A stretch of 64,000 bases of DNA from positions 1,488,001 to 1,552,000 of the forward strand of contig CANUEZ040000002.1 in assembly GCA_948099385.1 (NCBI GenBank). Reading direction: 5' to 3'. This DNA comes from Fasciola hepatica. Lineage: Eukaryota > Platyhelminthes > Trematoda > Plagiorchiida > Fasciolidae. Both the position numbers and the translations under genes were made by a program. The notes under the pieces were generated by a model. The model saw only the letters and a program-made list of their open reading frames with translations. It did not search any database and was not told the origin of the DNA. Of this stretch, positions 52,850 to 64,000 are shown one piece after another. Each line of letters begins with the position of its first letter. Position 1 is the first letter of the stretch.

Positions 52850-54037
52850 ATGAACTGCACGAATAGAAAGAATTCCATACTGCATCGGTCGTCGTGCAGG
52901 ATAATCAGGACCACGCTGCCCATTGCATCGAGTGGGGTGGTTAGTGATAAGCAGGCTACTGCTCAGAGTTCCCTCTCTTTTATTCTACCTTTGTCTTCTG
53001 TCCCCAACCATCTCTCATTGCCTCATCTTTCTTCCCATAATGCTCCCACTGATAACGCTACCGATACTCGCAACGATTCATTGTCAAACAGTGTCGGGAA
53101 TGGTCCTCTGTCTGGTAACTCACATTTTCTCAATCCTCGTCAGCCTCTGAATCTCGGCTCCTTCAACGTGCGTACACTCACGCAGGCCGGTCGGCAGGCG
53201 TGCCTAGTCCTCACATTAGATTATCTGAAGATTGATGTATGCTGCTTAAGTGAAACGCGTATACAGGATTCGAGCAGTGTGATTCAACTAACTGCTCCTG
53301 GTATCTCATCGAGGTATTTTCTGCGCACTTCAGGAGACGAGATAGCTCGAGCTACGGGTCAACGTGGTGTAGGAAAAGTCTTGACTGACAAGGCTGAGGC
53401 TGCCCTCTTAGACTGGATTCCTGTTAACAGTCGTTTGTGTGCTGTGAGACTCCAACGGTCAGTTGGCGTTCGAAAGGATAGTTGTGTTAAGCACAGCTTG
53501 TTTGTACTCTCGGCATATGCTCCAACGGACTGCAGCTCTGACATGCAGAAGGATGAGTTCTATGATGAAGTGACAGCTCTTGTTCGCAGCAGCAAAGGTT
53601 CTGACATTGTAGTGCTAGCTGGTGACTTCAATGCACAAGTTGGCAAACTCAGTGTGTCAGAAGCTTGTTTAGGTGGGCGTTGTGCTTTACCTGCTGAGCG
53701 TACAGATAACGGGGATAGACTTCTCCAGTTTTGTGCAGACAATCGATTGTTGTTGTCTAGCACCAATTTCCTACACAGCTCGCGTCGCACGGTGAAATGG
53801 CGCTCTAAATCTGCAGTTACTTTGAGTCAATTTCATCATATCGCCGTAAGCTACCGATGGTGCAGTTCTGTTCACAGCTGCAGATCTTACTGGTCCACGT
53901 ACGTAGAGTCGGACTATGCATTAGTTTTAATGCGATTATCTCTCCAGCTCCATGGTCATCGTCGCAAACCGCAAACCCGGTTAGCCGTGCAACGTTTGTG
54001 TGATCTAGAAGTACTCACCCGTTATGAACAGAAATAA
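52850..54037 (+). CDS. RTE-1 endonuclease domain (open frame)
   Basis: A 395-codon frame. The first 100 or so residues are a leader rich in Ser, Asn and Leu. The APE-type endonuclease follows: LNLGSFNVRTLTQAG, DVCCLSETRIQDSSS (catalytic Glu), ALLDWIPVNSRLCAVRLQ, FVLSAYAPTDCSSDMQKDEF, DIVVLAGDFNAQVGKLSV (Asp-Asn), ERTDNGDRLLQFCADNRLLL and VESDYALVLMRL. The last motif is normally Ser-Asp-His; here the catalytic His is Tyr (TAT). The same SDY occurs in the inverted RTE-1 copy near 25.94 kb. A stop follows, close to the nested insertion, so no endonuclease-RT fusion could be made. Confidence 0.85.
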   Translation: MNCTNRKNSILHRSSCRIIRTTLPIASSGVVSDKQATAQSSLSFILPLSSVPNHLSLPHLSSHNAPTDNATDTRNDSLSNSVGNGPLSGNSHFLNPRQPLNLGSFNVRTLTQAGRQACLVLTLDYLKIDVCCLSETRIQDSSSVIQLTAPGISSRYFLRTSGDEIARATGQRGVGKVLTDKAEAALLDWIPVNSRLCAVRLQRSVGVRKDSCVKHSLFVLSAYAPTDCSSDMQKDEFYDEVTALVRSSKGSDIVVLAGDFNAQVGKLSVSEACLGGRCALPAERTDNGDRLLQFCADNRLLLSSTNFLHSSRRTVKWRSKSAVTLSQFHHIAVSYRWCSSVHSCRSYWSTYVESDYALVLMRLSLQLHGHRRKPQTRLAVQRLCDLEVLTRYEQK

Positions 54038-54054
54038 GCACATGAGCTAGGATC

Positions 54055-54902
54055 TCATCATCGTCATCGTACAGCGTTAAACAGTAGAGCAAGCCCCACT
54101 GACAACTGCCTTTCTCACCATGTTGCACGTTGAATTAGAAAGTATAAATATACAAGATGGACAGGGAGTGGACCTACACGGGTGGGAAAAGGAAAGAATG
54201 CCCTAGTAGCCAACACACGGAATACACAGTCTAACTGTACAAACGCACGTCGATCAGTCATTCTGATTCGATAGAAAGTGACAACACGATCGCCACTGTT
54301 CGCGGTTCGCAGCCATATCCTTCAGTGTCCGCAGCCAATTGGTACGCGGATCTTTTGGACCCTAACCACGAAGACGTGAAGCACCTACTCTTCCTAAGTC
54401 CGCTGTACATTTTCTCATTCCTCGTTGCCAAGTCACCTGTTGACCTCCACGTGGTCTCTTCCACTCACTAGGATGAACGGAGAATAGGACACGGTACGGT
54501 AGACGTGTGTTTGCCATACGTAACACGTGTCCCAACCAACGAAGTCTACTAAGCCGGATACGCTGTGACAAAACATTCTCCGAATAAGTACCCAATACTC
54601 GATTTCTGACCTCATCGTTGCTTACTCGGCTATTCCACCCAATCCTAGCGATACTTCGTAAACATCGATGGTCGAAAACCTCAAGACGACGAATATCTTC
54701 AGCACGCAGACTCCAAGTTTCGCAACCATACAACAAAACTGAACGCACTGCTGCACAGTATACAAGACCTTTCAACTTCAGTGAAATATATGGTCGGTGC
54801 CACAAGTGCTTCAGTCAAGCGTACGCCACTCGAGCCTTGGATATACGCGTGCTCACCTCTACTACAGTGCTCCCGTCCGTCGTCAAGCAGCTACCGAGGT
54901 AG
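54055..54902 (-). mobile_element. RTE-1 copy e, 5'-truncated, nested in copy d
   Basis: A CATCATCGTCATCG tail at 54055 is followed, on the minus strand, by the 3' UTR and the C-terminal half of the reverse transcriptase: LWHRPYISLKLKG-like, SVLLYGCETWSLRAEDIRRL, FDHRCLRSIARIGWNSRVSN and RGGQQVTWQRGMRKCTADLG. It ends near CTACCGAGGTAG. The host RTE-1 resumes with GACGAAAAGTAATGTAGATG. Confidence 0.85.
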
Positions 54903-54912
54903 CTGCGTGGCG

Positions 54913-56940
54913 ACGAAAAGTAATGTAGATGAGCATTGGGCTCATATCAAACAGGCGATACACGTTGCAGCTGGTTTTGCCCGTGGTCCTAGATCCACTA
55001 TCCATCTAAGACACTGGATCCCGTAAGAGTCGCTGAGTATAATGGGGCAAAAGCGTCGGCTCTCGAACTGTTAGGAGACGAATAAGATGCGGAGAAATCT
55101 ACAAAGGCAAGTTACGTAAAGCCTTTAGAGTGATCGCGGAAATTGGTGGGTCAAAGTAGCCGAAGAAATTTACATAGCAGCTGCTTCAGGTAACAGTCAG
55201 AGACTGTTCAAACTTCTTCGTGACCCCGTTGGACAGCGCATCTAGGTCAGTGAAACGGTTTGCGATAGAAATGGAGAACCCATCTATAGCAAACATCAAA
55301 GGCTTGACCATTGGGCCGAGTACTTCAAGGAACAGTTTAGCTGGCCACACCCTGGTGTAGTTACTCCTGTATCAACAACTGCGACTCCTTGGGTGGTATC
55401 ACTTGAGCCCCCATCGGGAGTAGAAGTGCAGTCATGTATTCGATTACTAAAGCAAGGTAAAGCGGCAGGTCCCGACGAACTACCCCCAGTTCTTAACATC
55501 TGGAGATAGGAGCGTATTCCGTTGATATGGAGCGAGTCATTGATCGTACCCATATTCAAGAAGGGAATACGCAATGACTGTGGTAATCATCGTGGGATTA
55601 GCTTATTTCGACTAGTCACCAAGGTATTAGCTTCGATTTTGATGCGTCGTCTTACACCGGTTCGCGAGAAGAACACCCAAAAACAGCAGGCTGAATTCCG
55701 CCCAGGTCGAGGATGCATCGACCCGATTTTCACTCTTCGCTTACTACTTGAAACGCGTCACACGCACAGTCCACCGACAATAATGATTTTCTCAGACCTG
55801 AAAGGCGCCTTTGATCCAGTTGGTCGAGCAGCGCTTTTCAGTGTTCTTCATCGAAAAGGTATGCCCCAGAAGTTCGTGAACCTACTGAGATGATTGTATT
55901 CTCATACTTCTGGCCGCGTTAGAGTTTACGGTGAACTATCCGGTCGGTTCGAAACGACCAGTGGTGTTCGACAGGGATGTCCCATGTCTCCATTCCTGTT
56001 CAACTTCGTCATGGATGAAATAATGGATGGCGTGTTGCAAAATCTTCTTAATGTAGGCGTCTAACTAGGAAATCGTGAAAGGATATGCGAGGTCGAATAC
56101 GCGGACGATGTTGTCTGCTTGTTCGAATCCACGGACCATGCTCAACGTGCACTAGATAGGCTCTTAAGAGCTGTAGCTCCATTCGGCATGCGCTTTGCAC
56201 CTTCAAAGTGCAAGGTGATGTTACAAGACTGGACGTCAACAATTCCGAGCTTGATGCTCGATGGGGAGGTGTTGACAGTTTTCGACTGCTTCATATACCT
56301 CTGCAGCAGGGTGACGACAGATGGGAGCACTGTAGTAGAGGTGAGCACCCGGATATCCAAGGCTCGAGTGGCATACGCTTGACTGAAGCACTTGTGGCAC
56401 CGACCATATATTTCACTGAAGTTGAAAGGTCTTGTATACTGTGCAGCAGTGCGTTCAGTTTTGTTGTATGGTTGCGAAACTTGGAGTCTGCGTGCTGAAG
56501 ATATTCGTCGTCTTGAGGTTTTCGACCATCGATGTTTACGAAGTATCGCTAGGATTGGGTGGAATAGCCGAGTAAGCAACGATGAGGTCAGAAATCGGGT
56601 ATTGGGTGGTAATTCGGAGAACATTCTGTCACGTCGTGTCCAGATTAGTAGGCTTCGTTGGTTAGGGCACGTGTTACATATGAGAAACACACGTCTACCG
56701 TACCGTGTTCCTATTTACCGTTTCTCTTAGGGAGTGTAAAGAACCTTGTGGAGGTCAACAGATGACTTGATAACGGTGAGTGAGAAAATGTGCATCGAAC
56801 TTAGGAAGAGTAGGTGGCTCGCGTCTTCGTTGTTGGGGTCCAAAAGATCCGTGTACCAATTGGCTGCGGACACTGAAGGATATGGCTGCGAACCGCGAAC
56901 AGTGGCGATCGTGTTGTCACTTTCTATCGAATCAGAATGA
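54913..56940 (+). pseudogene. RTE-1 copy d reverse transcriptase (heavily broken)
   Basis: In order: DEHWAHIKQAIHVAAGFARG, a damaged linker, SLIVPIFKKGIRNDCGNHRG (55.55 kb), AEFRPGRGCIDPIFTLRLLL, FSDLKGAFDPVGRAALFSVL, SGVRQGCPMSPFLFNFVMDE, EYADDVVCLFESTDHAQRAL (YADD) near 56.1 kb, FAPSKCKVMLQDWTSTIPSL, and the C-terminal VLLYGCETWSLRAEDIRRLE block to a stop near 56.94 kb. At least eight stops or frameshifts interrupt it, in contrast to the open endonuclease frame. Confidence 0.85.
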
Positions 56941-58640
56941 CTGATCGACGTGCGTTTGTACAGTTAGACTGTGTATTCTGTGTGTTGGATACTAGGGTGT
57001 TGTTTCTTTTCCTCTCTCGCGTAGGTGCACCCCGTGTCCATCTTGTATATTGATACTTTCTAACTCAACGTGCAACATGGTGAGAAAGGCAGTGGTTAGT
57101 TGGGCTTGCCCTACTGTTTACCGCCTTACGATGATGATGATGATAAATCTTCGCTATCCTCTGCCCGAAATGGCCTTGTCTCCGAACCATACAAAGCACT
57201 GACCAGACTGCTGCGGGGTACACTCGGCCTTTGATGGTTAAGTGCATGTCATTTCGACAACACAGATGACTTAGATTGACAAAAGCCAAACAAGCCTTTT
57301 GTATACGCAACGACACCTCATCCGATATCCGAATTCCGGGTGAAACGCAGCTCCGCAGATAACAGAACTTATCTACCATGTTTATAATCTCAGATACTGA
57401 ATGGTTTGGCGCTGGACAAACCCAGTTCTGCAACAGCAACTTGGACTTTGAAGGTGCAAAACGCATACCAAACATTGCTACGCAATCCGTCAAGCTGTTT
57501 TAAAAGCTTGCAACTTACCTGGATCTTCCCTTAGAAGAATAATGTCGTCCGCATATTCAAGGCCTGATACCTTTCCATCCGGGAAAAGTTCAATCCCACC
57601 ATCATCACCTGAGAAAAGTACGGTCTCTGGGATCATATCATTCACAAAGTTAGAGAGTAAAGGAGAAAGGGGCCAACCGTGACTTACACCACTTCTCGTG
57701 GTGAGCTCGAGTGAAGGATCATATAAGCCTGAACTCAGCTTCGGTTATTCATATACAGGGACTTTATAGTACAAATGAATTTCTCCGGTACACCCTTCAG
57801 CAGCAGACAACACCAGAGAACTGTGCGGTCAACTGAATAGAAGGCCGTTTCCAGAGCAAGAAAAACGGAAATGTCCCCATATTTTGCAATTTGTCGAAAA
57901 GTGACAGTGTGATCAATACAACCCCGACTAGGTCTAAACCCAGTTTGATTCTCGCACGACCATTGTTCGCGGGCGTTAGATATGCGGTGAAAAATAATAT
58001 CAGCGAGCAGTTTGGATGTGATGCTAAACAGACTTGTTCCCCCGTGGTTTTCACAGGAGGACCTGTCGCCTTTTTTATACATCGGCTCGATCACCGATTC
58101 CCACTAGCTCTTTGGAACTTGTTCCTTATCCCATATCAAACCGAGGAGTTGTACAACTCCAGTGAAAGTGCCGAGCCGCCGTTCTAGAAAATAGATGGAG
58201 GCAGCTCATCCGGTCTGGCAGCCTTATGTCGTTTAAGGTAGCCTATCTTGCGGAGAATGTTCGTTTCTAACGATGGACTGGTATCTACAAATAGAGGTGT
58301 ACCCATCGTGTGAGTGAGCAAGCATGTCGTGGATAAACGCCAATTAAACTGTTTCTCGAAATGTTCCGCCCAACGTGTTAGACGACGCTCTTGACTTTGA
58401 ATCAGCGAGTCGTTCGCCTCTTTGATCAATTCGCTAATGTCTGGTTTACGTGGACCGGTTTGTCTAATCAAACGGAAAAGGTTACGGCTGTTGCCAATCG
58501 CCACCGCTCCTTCCATCTTCTTACACTTCGCAACTCACCACTGCTCTCGGTCCGTTTTCATTCTCTGAATCTCGCCGATGGTTATCGTCCAGTATCAACT
58601 GCGGGGGACGGGTAGTAAGCGATCACAGAACGTGAGTTGT

Positions 58641-60150
58641 GGAATTTTTCTGCGACAACGGTAACCGTGATCCTATGATCTGGCTCGCGGAACCACAGAA
58701 GAACTCGGTAGCTCAAGCACGGTGACAAGCCAGTTGACCATCTGAGTGATATCCACGACCACATTTGATCGACGATGGCGTGGCTCTGACCTCACGTCCC
58801 ATACTCGACAGTCCATTGCCCATATCACTCGATCACCCTGTGGCTCTTTGGCCAACGTCTTTTGCCATTACTCCAATATTCGTGTATTGCTTAATTCTAA
58901 CTGATCGGATCAGTGCCTGAGATTCGGACGACCGTACGTCCTTTAATGCCGCTAAAACCGATAGCTTTTCTGTTTCCTTTAAGCAAAAGTTTAATTTCCC
59001 AGCTGTCACTTTCAACTCCACTACTCAGTCCCACATCTTTTTCGAATTTTCCTAACCTTCCGTTTTTCAATTCCCTTTTTTGGCCTCCACATGTAATTGT
59101 TCTTGCTTCCATGGCATCAGAACAGATTTTCGTGTTAGACATTTCTTACATCCACCTAACTTCATGTTCCATACACGGTTCAAATTCGTTCCATTCTTGT
59201 ATATTACATTCATTTTTGAAGTCTCGTTCTCTTCATTGTCTATCCACGACCTTGTTCAATAGAAAGTCGTTGGTCGCACCAACGACCTCAGGTTGACCTG
59301 CACAGTCAGTAGCCTATCGCCGAGCCGATGCTTCACTTCCTCTCCATCTTCTACCGTTGTTGCCATGTATTCTGTTCTCAGGAACTTGCTTCTGTGTTCT
59401 TGATTCCTTTTGTTATCAATCGTCTGTGAAACAAGCCATCCATGCAGACTAACTATCCCAACCTGTCGCACTTTGAGCTTTAATTCTTCGTCTTTCTCCG
59501 ATAACTGAAATTTTGTGGTACACCCTTCCCCTCTCCGTATTTCCTCCTTCAAACAGAGTCAAGAAGCTGATTTTTTACATTAGTGTTCCCCGTATCGAAG
59601 CCCTATTTTACAGTTAATCTTTAGACTGGGATTTTTCCCTTCTACCGTAACTGAAGTTCATCATGTAATTAAAAACCACGGATACCGACCATTGGGTTTA
59701 GGAGGCTGTTAAACCTCCAGGCATAATCGTGTTTGCAGTTGGCCAGCTGTTTGTTTGCATTCTAATTCCTCATTGAGCATATGGACACAAAGTATAAAAT
59801 GTTGAAAATCGTAGGTAATAACTACGAAGAGAGAAGCTCCCGTTAATATCGATCCATGCGACGAGAGAGGTTCTTAAACGGTGACTGTTGGCTTTCAAAC
59901 AATAAAAAGATACGACAGATTATCTTACAGAATTTTGTACCAAGAAATCTTGGTTTAGATGAGTTAAACTGCATGCTAAACAGCATAGCACAGACTTCGT
60001 TTCCCATCCAAAAGCAATTTATATCGATCGAAACGCAGCATAGGAATTCTAAGTCAAGGGAGACTCAAGGATAACCAGTTTGAGGATGAGATTCAAGACA
60101 CTATCTTTGGCGGGAATATGCATTTTAAATCCACCTTGACCTGTTGCCGA
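58641..60150. other. Unassigned region
   Basis: A series of minus-strand frames (59552-59256, 59142-58897, 59021-58833) is Lys/Glu-rich without a recognisable motif. A plus frame lies at 59856-60074 (RRERFLNGDCWLSNNKK). None has supporting splice sites or similarity that I recognise. The minus frames could be the leader of an unknown retroelement. Confidence 0.35.
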
Positions 60151-61600
60151 TCAAAGGAAAGTCAATTGAAGTCGGACAGCGGTGTCATAGTCCTGGGGAT
60201 AGCCGGGTGAATCCAGTCCTTGGAAGTGTTTCATGCACCTGAAGGTGTGGATGTGTATGGCCAAAGACCATTTGGACTTAAACGTGAATGTCTGCAGTGG
60301 CTTAAAGTTGACCAATGCCACTACTTTACTAATGTAGACCGGGTCGTCGGGTGAATGGAACATGGTGCACGGTGAATACCGGAAAAGTGTGTAGAGTGTG
60401 TGGTTCACAAATATTGGAGGGGTCTTAGAACGTCTACTATTATCAGCCTGAAGATGACGGTTAGAAAATAATACAGTGGCCCTCTTGAAACAGCGGAATG
60501 AAAACAGTATCATGCCAGGATAAACACAAATCGAGTGTCTTATAATAGAAAATTCACTTGCATTTTTCGCATCTAGGACTCCAACACAGTTATTCACCAG
60601 ATGTATATCCACCCCGATGTAAAGCGATGATTACTTGGTCATATATGATGGGGATAACATTGATCTATCGCAATTTGCGTCAGCCGTGGTTCTCAGGATA
60701 ATAGCAAAATAATCACCATGTCTATTTAAAATTGTGGTCCATGCATCACTTAGGAGATTTCTTGGGTGCTGTGTGGACATGGTGGTGACGGGGGCTCAGC
60801 AATGGCCACCTACTATAACGGAAAACAGTGTAAATCTGGATTGGAAAACAACACACACTCGTTCTCTCCAGAACCAGAGAGCACTTAGTCGGTATTTTTG
60901 AAGACCAACATAGCCTGGTCGCCCGTTCCACTATTTACTGTTTTATTTCCATTACCGATCACACAATTCAAGATCGCATGTATGTGCTGATGTAAAAGCA
61001 TGATAATGAATAACTAGTTTATGAACAATCATCAAGCCCACCACAATGCTAATGAGGCTTTGATTTTTTTTAGTCTCTGAGGCATTGGATGGCCAAGCGT
61101 TTAGAGCGTCCCAACACAAGTTCAGTAGGTATTTGCGAATCAGAGTCAACAAATGTGGAACTTGGAACAACATCCCTAAACCTATTCCAGACAACGGAGT
61201 GGTTTTTCTGTGATAATAATTAAATAGAAAAGGTGGTGTCTTTGATAGCAATCAACCCAAGTGACGAAGGTTCGGTTTCAGTGACGACGAAGGCATAGAC
61301 AAAGGCATGTCCAGTTTGATCATCGAGAGAAGCATTAGATGAGCTCAGATAGGTAATGTATGTCCAGTTATTCCCCTTGTAACAATATCAGTCTGATGTG
61401 GTTGAAAAATAAGCATAACAGGACGTGGAACAGAAGTGTGAATTAAGGATTCGACACTATCAGTGTCCATAATGAAATCAAGTTGAATTGCACCACCAAT
61501 GAGAAATGGACGGGTTGTGTCGGTGATATGTATCCACCACTGAGACAGCACCATTGGACAGATCTTTAGAAGAATCAAATCTGTATTTGGAAAGATATGC
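60151..61600 (-). other. Possible remnant of a CUB-like gene
   Basis: Minus-strand frames at 61578-61345, 61251-60952, 60931-60746 and 60612-60151 are separated by short gaps. The last ends LDSPGYPQDYDTAVRLQL, which resembles the start of a CUB domain (SPGYP..Y). Two frames share an YT(V/L)FRYS motif (60.85 and 60.39 kb), hinting at a duplicated module. I could not show splice continuity, and the conserved CUB cysteines are not evident. It could be exons, a pseudogene or chance. Confidence 0.2.
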
Positions 61601-62956
61601 GGACGATTGTCTGGACGAGGTTTGAATATGACCTAGGTTACCACATCTGTGATATGTAACATTGCGAAAGGGCCCGGTTGAACGTGAATGGAATTTACCA
61701 CAAGAATCTCATTTACCTAATGAATTGATCACCGAAATGAAGTCGTTGTGACTACGAACACGTGTTCACTATTCGCAGTTTGCAAACAGGTCAGAATAAT
61801 GACCTCCGATAGATGACGGGCTACCATCTTCGCCTAATGTATGGCAACCTTTTTCTCGTTATATGTGTAGCGCATTATTGCAATTCCGATTACAAATACC
61901 AACGACTCTGCATTTCACATAGAGTGAAAAAGAAAGTAAATAGTGTATGACATGTAATGAAATTCAACGGAGCACTTAAGTGACGATGATAAAGCTAACC
62001 GGGCCATTTGTTCCTATCTCAAACAATGTTCGACGCAAAGGATTCTTCGAATACACAAGTCAAAAGTGTTAGATTGCACGATCTATTTCGGAGCATTTCG
62101 CCCATCTTTACCAGTGCGTACTTCAGTCAAGGTGGTTGATTTTGGTCTTTTAAACGTCTTCCAGGCAGTTAACATGCACTCGTATCATGGATGCCGCTCT
62201 GATACAAACCAGGGTATGTTCACAGAACAAAAATTGATTAAATAAACATGTTGACGCTGGGGATAAAATGAGGGTAAATCCAGCTCTCACCCGTGGCGGT
62301 GACCCGTGTGGACTATTAATTATCATATTTCATCTTCATTAACATTACATATGCTTAGAACGAATATATCAACTACAAAATCTTCGTTCATTGCTAAGAT
62401 GGAGCCTAGATCCATTAATCTGCGTAAAATATCGGTCAAGTCCGCGATCGTGCCTCTCCATCGTGCAGTTTTCACGTATACTTTTCTATTTGTGGTTGTT
62501 GCCTTATTTTGCCCACTAACACGCTTCTGGGTGGTAAGTTGCGAGATTCGACCTCTCCAGGGTGCCCTCAGATTTATTGTCCACACTGTACAGAAAACAA
62601 AGGGGTCTGTCAATACAGTTTTGATTTGATCATCTGAATGATAAATAAAAATGATACATCTTAAGATTTAGATTCACTAAAATTCAGAGAACCGGAAGAG
62701 GACCGGTTTACAATATCGTCTAGTCTACTTTTGATTATGGGAGTGACCTCTGCCCTAGAATGCTCACATCCGAAAATGACACCGTTTGCATATTTACATG
62801 GAATAAATGAATATGGAATAGGTGATTGCTTCACGTGCAAGAAGAATTAGGATGAAACGATAGCGCCTTGTAAGATACCATCATTGACAGGAGGTGGAGA
62901 GAGTGCCATTCTTTTAAAGGACGTAAACTGAGTCCTTTCAGTGAAGTAGTCACGAA
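61601..62956. other. Unassigned region
   Basis: No convincing coding similarity. Opposed frames at 62306-62629 (plus, with a hydrophobic LFVVVALFC run) and 62613-62323 (minus) overlap; neither has a known motif. Confidence 0.35.
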
Positions 62957-63506
62957 TCAGTCTGTATGTGAGCTCTGATCATTTCTTAATTCGAATAACA
63001 AATTGCGCAACACTGATCTATCGAGACTGCTGAAAGCATTTTTAGAGTCCAGGAAAAGCATCCTTACCATTCTACATTTCTTATCTAAAGCGGCCGCAAC
63101 AGGGTTTACTAGGTAGGGTTTGGCATCAGAGGCGGATCGCGACAATCTGTATACAAACTGATAGATATCTTCTACAGCACTCAATGACAGCATGTGGTAG
63201 CACAATTTTCTCCAACGTCTTGAGCATCTTAGATGCATATGAAGTGCAGCGGTATGTACTAGGCTCCTGTTTTAGGACGGGCGTTATCTTTACTGGTTCC
63301 CATAGGTTGGGAATCTTACCGGTTTTCAGACAACAATTAGAAATATCTGTCAATGGATCCGACAGGGCATCGATGTATACTTTCAGGACGACAGAGGACA
63401 AACCATCAGGACCTGAGGCTTTGGTCGTCTTCGGTGCGTTCAGCTGCTGCCAACCAGCCGTGGGCTGGATTTGAGAAACCTCGATAGTGCTTCTCAAGAC
63501 AGGCAA
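62957..63506 (-). pseudogene. Degenerate LINE reverse transcriptase (LINE-E)
   Basis: The minus strand encodes, in sense order, LNAPKTTKASGPDGLSSVVL, LTDISNCCLKTGKIPNLWEP, VKITPVLKQ, KMLKTLEKIVLPH and, after a frameshift near 63.2 kb, QFVYRLSRSASDAKPYLVN and RMLFLDSKNAFSSLDRSVLR. The order KA.GPDG, W....ITPV.K, K..EKIV and FLD...AF is that of a LINE reverse transcriptase fingers and palm. The DD motif region is not found to the left, so it is truncated. It differs from the other LINEs here and resembles L2-type sequences more; the clade is uncertain. Confidence 0.7.
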
Positions 63507-64000
63507 ACAGATATCCTGAGCAAACCAAGACCCTTGTTGGATTTTTTTACGTCCGCGTAACTGTTCGCGATCCTCAAGTTATTGCCACAAAACCTCACAG
63601 CACGCCACGTGTCCCGAAAACTTGAGTTTCCCAGGATGACATCTACATATAGCCTGTTTAGGAGTTCAATTTTACCAGCTTAGTAACCCGCTTCACTTCA
63701 GACCTTCGTCTGCATTTGTAGGCCTGCTCTTTCCTCCTACATTGTTTAAGTAAGGGAGAGAAAAATCGGTCGGTGGTGGTTTTAAATGGACAGCAATTTT
63801 CAAAATACAAATTAAGATAATCGGTTAGATTCTCACGAAGTATTGAAGGATTCTGATTGTAAAACAGTAAGATCGGCGGAATTCACAACGGCTCGTATGT
63901 GTACTAGAGTTCCGAAAGAGCGGTTTCTTTGTTTGGCAGCTCTGCATCTTCGTTTCAATAATGTGTCGATTTTCCTTGCTGTAGGTAGTTGGACAAACTT
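63507..64000 (-). other. Probable upstream part of LINE-E, unresolved
   Basis: No clean frame is seen. On the minus strand this would be the linker and endonuclease side of LINE-E, which runs off the window. Confidence 0.35.

Larger units (their letters stand above)
52501..57144 (+). mobile_element. RTE-1 copy d, full length, with nested RTE-1 fragment
   Basis: The 5' end (ACTGCACCTTGACGTGG) matches copy a at 21.98 kb. It has a 340-bp leader, an intact endonuclease frame (52850-54037), a nested minus-strand fragment (54055-54902), the linker and reverse transcriptase (54913-56940) and a 3' UTR ending in (GAT)n at 57130-57144. Without the nested piece it would be about 3.8 kb, the size of a complete RTE element. 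Confidence 0.85.
52012..58640 (-). mobile_element. RTE-2 copy b, split by RTE-1
   Basis: RTE-2 minus-strand sequence occupies 52012-52500 and 57145-58640. The left piece encodes the C-terminal end (MTWKKGLESSTKGLGHVGRV, PLTKWLDILEGI). The right piece continues upstream in the element: MFGMRFAPSKSKLLLQNW, YLRSCVSPGIRISDEVSLRI, ALETAFYSVDRTVLWCCLLL, YKKGDRSSCENHGGTSLFSI and WAEHFEKQFNWRL. It is truncated near 58640, before the endonuclease. Many lesions are present. Confidence 0.82.

Noticed and set aside
1..64000. CRISPR array, tRNA, rRNA or prokaryote-like defence cluster
   Set aside because: No regularly spaced short repeats, cloverleaf or rRNA-like sequence was found. Repeats are LINE, LTR or microsatellite, and the one gene has spliceosomal introns.

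Overview
This is a eukaryotic, almost certainly flatworm (platyhelminth), window dominated by retrotransposons. It holds one recognisable host gene: five internal exons of SCFD1/SLY1, a Sec1/Munc18-family protein of ER-Golgi traffic, on the + strand between about 42.7 and 51.0 kb. Its first three visible introns are only 42, 43 and 40 nt long, a known habit of flatworm genes near their 5' ends. The fourth is 7257 nt and packed with mobile elements. Together with the mix of CR1-like and RTE LINEs, a BEL/Pao element and a Gypsy element, this suggests a parasitic flatworm, probably a fluke. The sequence is not as AT-rich as Schistosoma. The species is inference.

Layout. 1-18.3 kb: a head-to-tail chain of four CR1-like LINEs on the + strand. 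The full-length member (LINE B, 1139-16521) is split by a minus-strand BEL/Pao element (1969-13786) with two LTRs, which is itself split by a minus-strand LINE (4677-9835) carrying an uninterrupted 887-codon ORF2. 18.3-21.5 kb: a decayed minus-strand CR1-like LINE. 22-27.6 kb: rearranged RTE-1 copies, including a 2-kb inverted block. 28.7-36 kb: a minus-strand RTE-2 LINE containing a Gypsy element, which contains a truncated RTE-1. 36-41.3 kb: an RTE-4 LINE split by a complete RTE-3. 41.8-51 kb: SCFD1 and its TE-filled intron, including a near-complete antisense CR1-like LINE (45440-49790) inserted inside an older RTE-1 fragment. 52-58.6 kb: a second RTE-2 copy containing a full-length RTE-1, which contains another RTE-1 fragment. 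58.6-64 kb: mostly unassigned sequence, ending in a degenerate minus-strand reverse transcriptase.

The elements do not form a pathway. Their relationships are a history of insertions into insertions, and several junctions can be dated relative to one another by target-site duplications and by reading frames that continue across the removed element. Family names such as LINE A, RTE-1 and RTE-2 are local labels for this window. I saw no tRNA or rRNA gene, no CRISPR array and no prokaryote-like operon. I found no convincing new biological system. The most interesting material is the insertion stratigraphy, the mosaic LTR pair, the shared loss of a catalytic residue in RTE-1 copies, and the SCFD1 gene structure.
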